Part shown: positions 46,839-54,955 of the stretch, in pieces | Numbering within the stretch: the stretch's first letter is position 1 | How the letters are laid out: each line of letters starts with the position of its first letter | NCBI GenBank assembly: GCA_002363615.1 | Contig: DEWK01000007.1 | Location: forward strand, 72,134-136,133 | Source of the DNA: Lachnospira sp. UBA3212 | Lineage (GTDB): Bacteria; Bacillota; Clostridia; Lachnospirales; Lachnospiraceae | DNA: 64,000 bases | Direction of reading: 5' to 3' | Notes under the pieces: model-generated | The model's database searches: none | What the model was told of the DNA's origin: nothing | The model's input: the letters and a program-made list of their open reading frames with translations, nothing else | Translations under genes and position numbers: made by a program

Positions 46839-48938
46839 TTACGCTTCGCAATCCTTGATTGAGAATGAAATCCTTCCCATCTTATCCTTACCAAGACAAA
46901 CAACCTTTACGGTGTCTCCTAAGGTTAAGACATCTTCTACATGATTGATGTGCTCCTTTGAAATCTTAGAAATATGAACCATTCCTTCTTTGCCTGGAGC
47001 AAATTCAATAAACGCTCCAAATTCCTTAATTGATACAACCTTTCCAGTAAATACCTGACCCTTTTCAAAGTCCGTTACAATGGTCTCAATCATCTTCATA
47101 GCCTCAGCAATCTTTGCCTTGTCTACGCCACATACCGAAACTTTTCCTTCATCCGTAATATCAATGGATACCCCTGTTGCTTCAATAATTGCGTTAATAG
47201 TCTTACCCTTCTGACCAACTACCTCGCCAATCTTAGAAGGATCAATTTCCATCATACAAATCTTAGGTGCATATTCATTCACTTCAGGACGAGGGCTTGC
47301 GATACAAGGTTCCATAATATCAGTTAAAATATATTCTCTTGCCTTCTTAGTTGCTGCAATCGCCTCTTCCACAATCTGTCGGGTAAGACCATGGATCTTA
47401 ATATCCATCTGAATAGCGGTAATACCATCATGGGTACCAGCTACCTTGAAGTCCATATCTCCAAAGAAGTCCTCTAATCCCTGGATATCGGTTAATACAA
47501 TATGATCCTCATCTGTTTCTCCCGTTACCAATCCAGCCGAAATACCTGCTACCGGCTTTTTGATTGGCACACCTGCTGCCATTAATGACATAGTAGATGC
47601 ACAAATAGATGCCTGAGAAGTTGAACCATTCGATTCAAATGTCTCGGAAACCGTACGAATAGCATATGGGAAATCCTCTTCACTTGGAAGCACTGGTACC
47701 AAGGCCCTCTCTGCTAAAGCTCCATGACCAATCTCACGACGTCCCGGACCTCTTGAAGGCTTTGTCTCACCTACAGAGTATGATGGGAAATTATAATGAT
47801 GCATATATCTCTTTGAAGTAACATTCTCATCTAAACCATCAATTTTTTGTGCCTCTGAAAGAGGTGCCAAGGTACAAACATTACAAATCTGTGTCTGTCC
47901 TCTTGTAAACATAGCCGATCCATGCACTCTAGGAATAATATCTACCTCTGCTGCCAGTGGACGAATCTGATCAATCGCACGTCCATCTGGTCTCTTATGA
48001 TCTTTTAAAATCATCTTGCGAACGGTCTTTTTCTCATACTGATAAACCGCCTCTCCAATTGCAGCAAGATAGTCTTCTTTCTCTGCAAATGCCTCCTCTA
48101 ATCTGGCAGAAATCTGACGGATATTCTCTTCTCTTGTCTGCTTGTCATCTGTAAAGACAGCTTCCTCCATCTCTGCCGGTGGAACCAATTCCATCATCTG
48201 CTCCATCATGCCTTCCGGCAAGGTAAAATGCTCATACTCATGCTTTGGCTTTCCAACTTCTGCTACAATCTGATCGATAAATTCAATAATTTTTTTATTC
48301 TGTTCATCTGCAAGATAGATTGCTTCAATCATAAGATCCTCTGGCAATTCATCTGCCCCTGCTTCAATCATAATGACTTTTTCTCTGGTAGAAGCAACCG
48401 TAAGCTTTAACTGTGATTTTTCATTCTCCTCCTGGCTTGGATTGATTACCCACTGTCCATCAATTCTACCAACCTGAGTAGTTGCACATGGTCCATCAAA
48501 CGGAATATCTGAAATAGAGGTTGCAATAGCCGATCCAAGCATTGCTGTTAACTCTGGTGGGCACTTAGGATCCACTGACATAACCAAGTTATTCAAGGTT
48601 ACATCATTACGATAATCCTTTGGAAATAATGGTCTCATCGGACGGTCAATTACTCTTGAGGTAAGGATTGCATTCTCGCTGGCCTTTCCCTCTCTTTTAT
48701 TAAATCCTCCAGGAATCTTTCCTACTGCATACATCTTCTCTTCGTACTCTACACTTAAAGGGAAGAAGTCAATTCCTTCTCTTGGCTTCTCCGACGCGGT
48801 TGCTGTACATAGAACAGTAGTGTCTCCATAGTGCATAAATGCCGCGCCATTCGCCTGGGCAGCCACACGATTCACATCAACAGTAAGCGTTCTTCCCGCA
48901 AGTTCCATGCTAAAACTCTTATACTCTTTACTACTCAT
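46839..48938 (-). CDS. pnp: Polyribonucleotide nucleotidyltransferase (PNPase)
   Basis: 699 residues. It degrades RNA 3' to 5' by phosphorolysis. Two RNase PH-like domains (about 10-225 and 300-540) flank a helical domain, followed by KH (about 548-610) and S1 (about 620-695). FFPLSVEYEEKMYAVGKIPGGF and GPGRREIGHGALAERAL are diagnostic. The only strong AAGGAG is about 45 bases upstream of the ATG, separated from it by two small hairpins; the local ribosome site is weak. This suggests translational control of pnp. Confidence 0.97.
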   Translation of the reverse strand: MSSKEYKSFSMELAGRTLTVDVNRVAAQANGAAFMHYGDTTVLCTATASEKPREGIDFFPLSVEYEEKMYAVGKIPGGFNKREGKASENAILTSRVIDRPMRPLFPKDYRNDVTLNNLVMSVDPKCPPELTAMLGSAIATSISDIPFDGPCATTQVGRIDGQWVINPSQEENEKSQLKLTVASTREKVIMIEAGADELPEDLMIEAIYLADEQNKKIIEFIDQIVAEVGKPKHEYEHFTLPEGMMEQMMELVPPAEMEEAVFTDDKQTREENIRQISARLEEAFAEKEDYLAAIGEAVYQYEKKTVRKMILKDHKRPDGRAIDQIRPLAAEVDIIPRVHGSAMFTRGQTQICNVCTLAPLSEAQKIDGLDENVTSKRYMHHYNFPSYSVGETKPSRGPGRREIGHGALAERALVPVLPSEEDFPYAIRTVSETFESNGSTSQASICASTMSLMAAGVPIKKPVAGISAGLVTGETDEDHIVLTDIQGLEDFFGDMDFKVAGTHDGITAIQMDIKIHGLTRQIVEEAIAATKKAREYILTDIMEPCIASPRPEVNEYAPKICMMEIDPSKIGEVVGQKGKTINAIIEATGVSIDITDEGKVSVCGVDKAKIAEAMKMIETIVTDFEKGQVFTGKVVSIKEFGAFIEFAPGKEGMVHISKISKEHINHVEDVLTLGDTVKVVCLGKDKMGRISFSIKDCEA

Positions 48939-48949
48939 GTCTTCTACCA

Positions 48950-48968
48950 GACTATCACCCCGATAGTC
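48950..48968 (-). promoter_or_regulatory. Hairpin in the pnp leader
   Basis: GACTATC and GATAGTC form a 7-bp stem with a 5-base loop 12 bases before the pnp ATG, preceded by GCC-GAAA-GGC. Together they lie between AAAGGAG and the start codon. A role in autocontrol, as known for PNPase leaders elsewhere, is possible. Confidence 0.5.
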
Positions 48969-49007
48969 TTGCCTTTCGGCTCCTTTCTCTTATTCTCAAT
49001 CTTTTTT

Positions 49008-49013
49008 ATTATA
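49008..49013 (-). promoter_or_regulatory. Extended -10 promoter of pnp
   Basis: Minus strand GTGTTATAAT has a TG-extended TATAAT (49008-49013); the -35 is poor. The start would be near 49001, giving a leader of about 60 bases containing the hairpins. Confidence 0.55.
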
Positions 49014-49123
49014 ACACTCCCCTTTTCTCTTTTCTATCATTTTTTCTATATTTTTCCTGGTTTTTGATTTTTTTTTGTGCATTTTTTCAAATGCACTTAT
49101 GCAAAAGAAACTATCTACCTAGT

Positions 49124-49157
49124 AAAAAAGTCAGAATCCACTTCCAGGATCCTGACT
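49124..49157 (-). terminator. Terminator after the phosphatase gene
   Basis: AGTCAGGATCC pairs with GGATTCTGACT around a 7-base loop, followed by six T on the minus strand. Confidence 0.88.
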
Positions 49158-49162
49158 CTCTA

Positions 49163-49642
49163 TCACATTATTTTCCCAGTCTGTATTAAATATTTTAAGA
49201 ATCCGCCACATCCATCTACCACATCTTCCCATGTAGTTTCAAACTTGCCCGTATACCAAGGATCTGCCACATCTCTCGGATGATCCGTCCAATCCAAAAG
49301 CAAGCTAATCTTTTGATAGCCATCTTCCCTGCCTGTCCCTCCGGACCGATACTGCATATTCTTATAATTATAATGATCCATTCCAATCAAATAATCATAA
49401 TACTTGTAATCCTCTTCCTGCATCTGACGTGCAAATTTTCCAGAGCAATCAATTCCCTTTCGTTTCAACAACTGACGCACTGGCGGATAAGGGGGATTTC
49501 CTAATTCCTCCGTACTTGTAGCTGCAGATGCAATTTCAAACCGATCTGCCAATCCTTTCTTTTTTACTAGTTCCTTAAAATAAAACTCTGCCATAGGTGA
49601 ACGGCAAATATTGCCGTGGCAGACAAATAGTATTTTTAGCAT
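49163..49642 (-). CDS. Low-molecular-weight protein-tyrosine phosphatase
   Basis: 159 residues. The P-loop VCHGNICRSP near residues 7-16 holds the catalytic Cys and Arg, and the DPWYTGKF loop near 125 supplies the general-acid Asp. Such enzymes dephosphorylate tyrosine kinases of surface polysaccharide systems or arginine-phosphate, but no kinase gene is nearby. GGAGG precedes the ATG. A short relic with the same N-terminus occurs at 57319-57384. Confidence 0.93.
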   Translation of the reverse strand: MLKILFVCHGNICRSPMAEFYFKELVKKKGLADRFEIASAATSTEELGNPPYPPVRQLLKRKGIDCSGKFARQMQEEDYKYYDYLIGMDHYNYKNMQYRSGGTGREDGYQKISLLLDWTDHPRDVADPWYTGKFETTWEDVVDGCGGFLKYLIQTGKIM

Positions 49643-49724
49643 ACTGGTCCTCCAATCGTTTACAACATGAACTATTATTGCATGTAATAATAATGTTTTA
49701 CAACCAATTCACAACTTGAAATAA

Positions 49725-50780
49725 TCAAACAAGCGCATCTTTTCTTATGTAATAAGTGCCCCTGCCACGTCCTCGACGTTCAAGCACTTCCTCATTTACA
49801 AGCGCTGTTAACGAGTTTTCCACCGATGCACGCCCTAGCTTTGGGCACATTTCCATTATTTCACTTTTTGTAAACTTGCCTATTTTTTTATAAACGGCAG
49901 CTCTTACCTGTTCAATTGCAGGTTCCTTTATATCAATAATTTCAATTCGCTCCTCAAAATCTTTATAAGCTGCAATTATGGTCTTTAGTATATACTTGAT
50001 AAAAGGAGTCGGATCATCTTTTCCTTCATGCCAACCATTTTGGCTCATGTTAAGCGAGTCATAATACAAATCTTTTAAGTCAGCTATCTTTTTTTCCAAA
50101 GATACATATCTACCCACAACATAACCAGCTCTGTAGAGTAGCAATGTTGTCAACAATCTACTCATTCGACCATTGCCATCATTAAAAGGATGCACACATA
50201 GAAAATCATGAATGAATATTGGTATTAAAAGTAATGTATCTACTTCTTCGGTAGCAGACACTCTATTAAACTCTTCACATATTCTATCAATAGCAATAGG
50301 TGTCTCTAGGGGACTAAGTGGTTCAAATATAACATGTTCAACGCCATTTTCAGCCCTGGCAACAATGTGGTTATCACTGTTTTTAAAATGACCGCCTATA
50401 CTTCTGTTAGTAAAACGATAAAGATTCTGGTGTAACTGAAGAATATAATTTGAAGAAATTGGAATATACTCATAACTTTCATGAATCATATCCAATACAA
50501 ATCGATAGCCAGCAATCTCCTCTTCATCACGATTCTTTGGTGTGGTTTTTGACTGCATCAATTGATTCAATCTTGTATTTGAAGTAAAAATTCCCTCAAT
50601 CGCATTTGAACTCTCAGTACTTTGAACCTTAGCCACTTCAACTAACTTATCTAAAACAGCTGGTTTCTGAGTTAAATACAACTCCTGCCGTCCTCTATAT
50701 TCATGTATACCTGAGACTAAACCTAATATTTCACTGTCCCATTTGTAATCTTTATACTTACTGTAATTAAATTCTCGCAT
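49725..50780 (-). CDS. Fic-family protein with C-terminal winged helix
   Basis: 351 residues. The Fic core motif is HPFNDGNGRMSRLL (about 195-208), which can transfer AMP or another nucleotide moiety to a protein. An N-terminal segment SSNAIEG matches the inhibitory (S/T)xxxE(G/N) helix of self-inhibited Fic proteins. The C-terminal about 70 residues look like a winged-helix DNA-binding domain (KFTKSEIMEMCPKLGRASVE). The promoter region holds an array of TTTAGGCG repeats, so the protein may control its own gene. It is the first gene of the accessory region and stands alone. Confidence 0.88.
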   Translation of the reverse strand: MREFNYSKYKDYKWDSEILGLVSGIHEYRGRQELYLTQKPAVLDKLVEVAKVQSTESSNAIEGIFTSNTRLNQLMQSKTTPKNRDEEEIAGYRFVLDMIHESYEYIPISSNYILQLHQNLYRFTNRSIGGHFKNSDNHIVARAENGVEHVIFEPLSPLETPIAIDRICEEFNRVSATEEVDTLLLIPIFIHDFLCVHPFNDGNGRMSRLLTTLLLYRAGYVVGRYVSLEKKIADLKDLYYDSLNMSQNGWHEGKDDPTPFIKYILKTIIAAYKDFEERIEIIDIKEPAIEQVRAAVYKKIGKFTKSEIMEMCPKLGRASVENSLTALVNEEVLERRGRGRGTYYIRKDALV

Positions 50781-50794
50781 AGCATTTCTCCTTA

Positions 50795-50893
50795 TCGCCT
50801 AAATTATATCATATATTAGGCGATAATCAACACTTTAGGCGATTATTCGCCTATTTTCTTACTTATTTTAGGCGTTAAAAACATGTTTAGGCG
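50795..50893. promoter_or_regulatory. Operator array of TTTAGGCG repeats around the Fic promoter
   Basis: TCGCCTAA (50795-50802) and TTAGGCGA (50816-50823) form a perfect 8-bp inverted repeat enclosing a minus-strand -10 TATAAT (50803-50808, partner TTGATT at 50825-50830). Further upstream TAGGCGA-TTAT-TCGCCTA (50836-50853) is a second perfect inverted repeat, and direct copies follow at 50867-50874 and 50886-50893. Six sites in about 100 bases overlapping the promoter indicate a repressor. Confidence 0.7.
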
Positions 50894-50957
50894 TTAAGCC
50901 TCGGTACAGTTATCATTTCTGCAAAACTTTTTCTCGATGGGTTCATTTTTTCTTAAA

Positions 50958-51239
50958 TCAATGCGCCACCATACGATAGAACACACCCTCACCTATAGAA
51001 GTCGTTTGTTTGATTGGTTCTCCATCGATGCTAAAACCAGCCTTCTCACATATTTCTCGTCCATAACCTTTATTGCAGCAATCTGGAGCCACACCAATCC
51101 CAAAGAAAACTTCTGTCTCTTCATCAATCAAATCATTCCCTCTCTGAATTGTTATTTCCTCGGAAAACGGAACTGTATCCTTCTCAAAAGATATCTCACG
51201 GCCACCCACTTCGAAAATGATTGCTATATGTAGGTTCAC
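50958..51239 (-). pseudogene. Probable remnant of a GNAT-like gene
   Basis: 93 codons. The middle reads GVAPDCCNKGYGREI, resembling the acetyl-CoA loop of GNAT acetyltransferases, but the regions before and after are too short for the fold. It overlaps the next ORF (51196-51441) by 44 bases in another frame, as after a frameshift. The ribosome site is poor. I treat it as a decayed fragment; a true small protein cannot be excluded. Confidence 0.35.
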
Positions 51240-51441
51240 CGTTAATCGCCATAGTCTGCTGTTCGTTAACCATCTTTACCGAAGTAATCTCTTCTCCTAC
51301 AGGTGTAGATACCATTTCAACATCCTTGAATGCTGACTTTATCATTGAATCCTCTGTAGCTGATAATTTAGCTACTGCCATATCATTTGTTGCGCCGAAG
51401 TAGTCGACTGCCTCCTGCACATTAGTAAATGCATACCTCAT
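51196..51441 (-). pseudogene. Unrecognised 81-residue ORF, probably part of a decayed gene
   Basis: Begins MRYAFTNVQEAVDYFG and shows alternating hydrophobic residues but no motif that I recognise. The last 20 residues run into the frame of the ORF at 50958-51239. It follows an immunity-gene remnant (51479-51523) by under 40 bases. It could be a small immunity or regulatory protein, or debris from a larger gene. Confidence 0.35.
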
Positions 51442-51478
51442 ATCTATTTTTTTTCATAACGCATTATTTTTTCACTTT

Positions 51479-51523
51479 TTAAAAAGTCTCATTGACGAAT
51501 TTCTCAATATTACCATTAATCAT
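51479..51523 (-). pseudogene. 5' stub of an immunity-like gene, paralogue of 63183-63461
   Basis: With the leader GGAGTTAAGCT, the ATG at 51523 opens MINGNIEKFVNETF and then stops. The intact gene at 63461 begins MINGNIDEFVEKLLDGEE, and the two leaders also match over about 40 bases (GGAG before ATG, then ACTTTTTATA-like sequence upstream). The stub therefore marks a second, destroyed copy. Confidence 0.65.
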
Positions 51524-51625
51524 AGCTTAACTCCATTAAAAACCTTTTTATAGTGTTTGTAAAGTTTCGAATTTTTGTGCATTCGAATCGTTGTACGTTC
51601 AAAGTTAGGCGTTTTACATCAAGGC

Positions 51626-51690
51626 AAAAAAATAGAGCCATATCACATTTCTGCAATACCGCTCCGCAAAAGCACACGCTTTTTCTTTGT
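51626..51690 (-). ncRNA. Candidate small RNA: promoter plus terminator without ORF
   Basis: A consensus promoter, TTGACA-17-TAAAAT on the minus strand (51697-51725), is followed within about 65 bases by a 12-of-13-bp stem (51635-51664) with a GAAA-type loop and seven T. No ORF fits between. It could be a regulatory RNA, an RNA antitoxin, or an attenuated leader for the decayed genes downstream. Confidence 0.45.
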
Positions 51691-51696
51691 GTTTAT

Positions 51697-51725
51697 ATTT
51701 TATTGTTTTCCGGATCCTCTGTCAA
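51697..51725 (-). promoter_or_regulatory. Strong promoter upstream of the small-RNA candidate
   Basis: TTGACA (51720-51725), 17 bases, TAAAAT (51697-51702) on the minus strand: a perfect -35 and near-perfect -10. Its nearest product is only the short terminated transcript or the immunity stub. Confidence 0.7.
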
Positions 51726-51979
51726 TTACCAAGCCTCAATTATTTTTTTCAGAAAACCAAAAGCAGATCTAATCATATCATGGTCTTGATAATAATCAGC
51801 ATGCTTGTCCATCCTATCCGTCAATTCCTTTAACTTAGCTTTTCTATTCCTTCCGAGGAATAGTTTCAATCGAAACCATAGTTTCTAATCTATAAAAAAA
51901 CCGGCCCAGAGTGTCAATCATCAGAAACATTTTCCTGCTTCTGCCACCAAGGTAGTTCTTTTTTGATATCGGTGCTCAT
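51726..51979 (-). pseudogene. Degraded small gene of unknown type
   Basis: A strong GGGAGG site precedes an ATG at 51979 that encodes MSTDIKKELPWWQKQENVSD and stops at 51914. Sequence in the other two frames continues as GRFFYRLETMVSIE and then as LKELTDRMDKHADYYQDHD to a stop at 51726. This is what a roughly 80-residue gene would look like after frameshifts. No function is recognised. The 140 bases between it and the DUF5131 gene show nothing else. Confidence 0.3.
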
Positions 51980-52122
51980 CCTCAGGCGCCTCCCTTCTAT
52001 CTTCCTAAGCGCCTTTGGATGAGATAATTCCGGTAAAAGCTGAAAAAAGACAAAAAAACGGCCAGCAGAGAATCTCCACTGACCGCAATTGTAAAAAATC
52101 TATTCTTCCTATATCTTCAACC

Positions 52123-52998
52123 TTAATTGCTTCCGCACTTTCCGCATCTGCTGCATCCATTGCAGATAAGCCTCATTCCGCAATTCGTGCAGCGTTCTCC
52201 AAAATATGGCCTGTACAGTCTTTCCTCCTCAATCGGATATCCCCATTCATCGGTAAGGTGCCACTCCATACGCCGTCCTTCATAGCTGAGTCCTGATTTG
52301 TACGCCTGCTCACTCTGAATACTTCCTTCCAGCTTATACATTTTTCCGTCCTTCACAAATCTTCGTCCGGTACCACAAAATACAAACGTTACATTATACG
52401 CTTCGCACTCATCCCTCAGCGACTTTACCCATTCATAATGACATGGACGCGCGCCTCCGTAATTTTCTCCGTCACAAAGAACCTGCTCGATCTGCCCTGC
52501 AGGCAGATACTTTCTGATGCTTACCGGTCCGATGTAAGGCGCGCACATGATTCCTTTATGCTTAAATGGCAGGTCAAGAAGAATCGGAATACGCTCATCC
52601 GCGCGCCGCTGGTTTTCGCAGGTGACATTGAACATCACATTCTCCCATCCGTCTCCCCAGTTCCACGGAAGATGATCCGCCACTCGTTCCGGACGCTTTG
52701 TCAGCAGAAAAAACTTCACATCCGACCGCTGTTTTATGATAGCCCACGCTTCATCACGCCAGGGATCGGCTTCTTCCAAAAAGAAGTCTGAAGTCATACA
52801 GACCCGGATCATTTCTCCGCTTTTAACCTTGTATGTTCCGTCACGGTATTTGGAAAGCGGATATTTAAATCCTGCTTTTGTTCTATATATTTCAGATCCG
52901 TCCTTATCATGAAGAGAATCCAGATAATACATGTAGCAGTTCTGGCAGCCCTCACTGCACTTTCTGCAGCCATGCCACGGGTTCCATATATCGTGCAA
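52123..52998 (-). CDS. DUF5131 (phage Gp37/Gp68-like) radical-SAM-related protein
   Basis: 291 residues with a TTG start at 52998 behind GAGGTGACC. It opens IWNPWHGCRKCSEGCQNCY, the family signature with the C-x-x-C-type cluster residues near the N-terminus, then MTSDFFLEEADPWRDEAW, FFLLTKRPERV and GDGWENVMFNVTCENQ, typical of DUF5131. The C-terminus has a Cys-rich knuckle (CTNCGMRLICNGCSRCGKC). The family occurs in phages and islands; chemistry is not known. It is the last gene of a compact four-gene run beginning at 54955, with higher G+C than the flanking DNA. Confidence 0.8.
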   Translation of the reverse strand: MHDIWNPWHGCRKCSEGCQNCYMYYLDSLHDKDGSEIYRTKAGFKYPLSKYRDGTYKVKSGEMIRVCMTSDFFLEEADPWRDEAWAIIKQRSDVKFFLLTKRPERVADHLPWNWGDGWENVMFNVTCENQRRADERIPILLDLPFKHKGIMCAPYIGPVSIRKYLPAGQIEQVLCDGENYGGARPCHYEWVKSLRDECEAYNVTFVFCGTGRRFVKDGKMYKLEGSIQSEQAYKSGLSYEGRRMEWHLTDEWGYPIEEERLYRPYFGERCTNCGMRLICNGCSRCGKCGSN

Positions 52999-53023
52999 TG
53001 GAGGTCACCTCACTTTCTCAAAA

Positions 53024-53560
53024 CTATTTATTGAAGGAGCATGTTCTGATAAACTGCCGGATATCCGCTCCACCCTCCAGATATCGGAGCAGTATTTCCG
53101 CACATGCACGACTGTCGCTGTCAGCCTTGTGGTGATCAAGACAGATACCATAATAGTCGCACAAGACATTCAGCTTATGGCTCATCCCAGGCAAAATCTT
53201 CCTGCCCATTTGTACTGTGCAAATATACCGTGTATATGGCTTCCACTCTATTTCGTAATCACGCAGGCACTTTTTCAGTACGTTCATATCAAACACGGCG
53301 TTGTGCGCTACCAAAAGCCCACCTGACATCAGCGGCTCTATTTGCATCCAAAGCTCCGGAAAAGTTGGCGCATCCTGCACGGTTTCCTCGCTGATCCCCG
53401 TAAGCTGTGTATTAAAATAATCAAAATGTGTTTCCGGATTGACCAGTGAATAAAATTCGTCAGTAATCATTCCGTTCTCTATCACGGTTATCCCAATCGC
53501 ACTCATGCGGTTGCTCATGCGGTTCGGCGTTTCAACGTCAAACACGGTAAATCTCGGCAT
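53024..53560 (-). CDS. DnaQ-like 3'-5' exonuclease
   Basis: 178 residues. DEDDh-type motifs are present: FDVET (ExoI), HNAVFDMNVLKK (ExoII), and HHKADSDSRACAEILL (ExoIII with the His/Asp pair). Stand-alone enzymes of this type resemble the polymerase III epsilon domain and act in repair or RNA trimming. GGAGG precedes the ATG at 53560, and its first 23 bases overlap the YjbR gene. It is part of the four-gene run with two radical SAM proteins. Confidence 0.88.
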   Translation of the reverse strand: MPRFTVFDVETPNRMSNRMSAIGITVIENGMITDEFYSLVNPETHFDYFNTQLTGISEETVQDAPTFPELWMQIEPLMSGGLLVAHNAVFDMNVLKKCLRDYEIEWKPYTRYICTVQMGRKILPGMSHKLNVLCDYYGICLDHHKADSDSRACAEILLRYLEGGADIRQFIRTCSFNK

Positions 53561-54077
53561 TGCTAAACCTCCTACTTTTTAATGCTTCACTTAGCGAATG
53601 CGGTATTCCGCGGGGACCGCGAATTGCAAAAATGCCATACTCGCCTTTAAGTTTGTCGAATGTAAATTGATCCGGCTTATACCGTTTCGGCGGCCGAATC
53701 TTCTGCTTTTTCAGCTTCGATGCCGTCACGACATAGCTTTCATCGATCCATTTACAAATATCCTCAAAAGGTACAGTGCCATCCAGGAGGATGGATATCC
53801 AGTTTCCGCGGCTGATATGGTAACCTCGAAAGTATCCTGTCTGCTGCGTCAGTATATCGGCCAGCATGGAATCACCCATTTTCACATTGAGAACATCGAC
53901 ACGCTCTGTTCCCTCCAGTCCCAGTTTTTCACGCGGGACATCCATGATGATTGCGAACCACTTCCGGTTATCCTCATGGCGGAGAACCGGAAAGTCCTGA
54001 GCTGTTGGCAGCGGATAATCCGGTTCTGTGCCGTATTTCTTTTTCACATACTTAAATATTTCTTCTCTCATAATCAT
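53538..54077 (-). CDS. MmcQ/YjbR-family DNA-binding-like protein
   Basis: 179 residues. The segment EIFKYVKKKYGTEPDYP, then RKWFAIIMDVPREKLGLEG, VLNVKMGD and the GYHISRGNWISILLDGTVPFEDICKWIDESY block are the standard YjbR (CyaY-like fold) motifs. About 55 extra residues follow the core. Proteins of this fold are described as DNA-binding or repair-related. Its ATG overlaps the upstream radical SAM gene's stop by four bases (ATGA), so the two are translationally coupled. Confidence 0.85.
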   Translation of the reverse strand: MIMREEIFKYVKKKYGTEPDYPLPTAQDFPVLRHEDNRKWFAIIMDVPREKLGLEGTERVDVLNVKMGDSMLADILTQQTGYFRGYHISRGNWISILLDGTVPFEDICKWIDESYVVTASKLKKQKIRPPKRYKPDQFTFDKLKGEYGIFAIRGPRGIPHSLSEALKSRRFSNAEIYRV

Positions 54078-54955
54078 TTCTGCTTTTTCTTCGCCGATTT
54101 TTTCACCTCTTCGTGATAAAAATAATTTACAACAACAGGAGGATCTCCAAATTCCGAACGATGCTGATCATCATCACGCATATATGGCATGGACTCCCTG
54201 GCGGTATACTCCCTCATCTTCTGATCAAGCTCAGTCCAGTACGCGCGGCTCTTTTTGCTGTATATCTCATGGTAAAGATCATTCAGCTCCGGATGGTGTT
54301 CATGGATCCACTCCAGAATGCGTACTCTGTAGTCACCGCGAAGGTTCAGGTTCTCCAGCCAGACGAGGTTGCACTGTTTCTTTGCCTGTTCGATGATTTC
54401 AATCGGGTCTGTGATTCCCGGAAAAATCGGTGAAATGAAACACGTTGTCTGTACTCCGGCTTCATAAAACTGTTTCATGGCTTCCAGACGCTTCTTTATG
54501 CTGACGCCACGGTCCATCTCTCTGCGGAAATCCTCATCCAGTGTGTTAATGGAGAAAGAGACCCTGGCATTCGGAAATGTCCTGATCAGGTCGAGATCCC
54601 TGAGCACCAAATCGGACTTGGTAGCTATGCTGATACTGATTCCGCTCCCCTGCAGCTGCTCCAGCAGTGCCCGGGTTCTCTTATACTTTGCCTCGCAAGG
54701 CTGATAGCAGTCAGTCACAGAGCCAAAGAATGCTTCCTTGCCTGCATATTTCTCCGGTCTTTTGATCTCAGGCCAGTTTTTCACGTCAACAAACTCCCCC
54801 CAGGGTTCCGGATGATTTGTAAACCGCTTCATGAAGCTGGCATAGCAATACTTACACGCATGGCTGCATCCCACATAAGGATTGACCGAATAATCCGACA
54901 CCGGAAGGTTGGATTTCGTCATTACACTTTTAACATCAATTTCTTTCATCTGCAT
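54074..54955 (-). CDS. Radical SAM protein of the spore photoproduct lyase-like (SplB/Rv2578c) family
   Basis: 293 residues. The radical SAM cluster motif is GCSHACKYCYA (C-x3-C-x2-C, about residues 31-38), preceded by the VNPYVGC typical of this group, with FGSVTDCYQPCEAKYKRTR after it. SplB-like enzymes repair or modify nucleic acids by radical chemistry, but this subgroup lacks an assigned reaction. GAGGA lies eight bases before the ATG. It heads the run SAM-YjbR-exonuclease-DUF5131 and overlaps 20 bases with the upstream pseudogene. Confidence 0.85.
   Translation of the reverse strand: MQMKEIDVKSVMTKSNLPVSDYSVNPYVGCSHACKYCYASFMKRFTNHPEPWGEFVDVKNWPEIKRPEKYAGKEAFFGSVTDCYQPCEAKYKRTRALLEQLQGSGISISIATKSDLVLRDLDLIRTFPNARVSFSINTLDEDFRREMDRGVSIKKRLEAMKQFYEAGVQTTCFISPIFPGITDPIEIIEQAKKQCNLVWLENLNLRGDYRVRILEWIHEHHPELNDLYHEIYSKKSRAYWTELDQKMREYTARESMPYMRDDDQHRSEFGDPPVVVNYFYHEEVKKSAKKKQK

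Noticed and set aside
49077..49096. GTGCATTT/AAATGCAC hairpin considered as a terminator
   Set aside because: It lacks a T-run after the stem on either strand; the neighbouring 49124-49157 hairpin is the real terminator.
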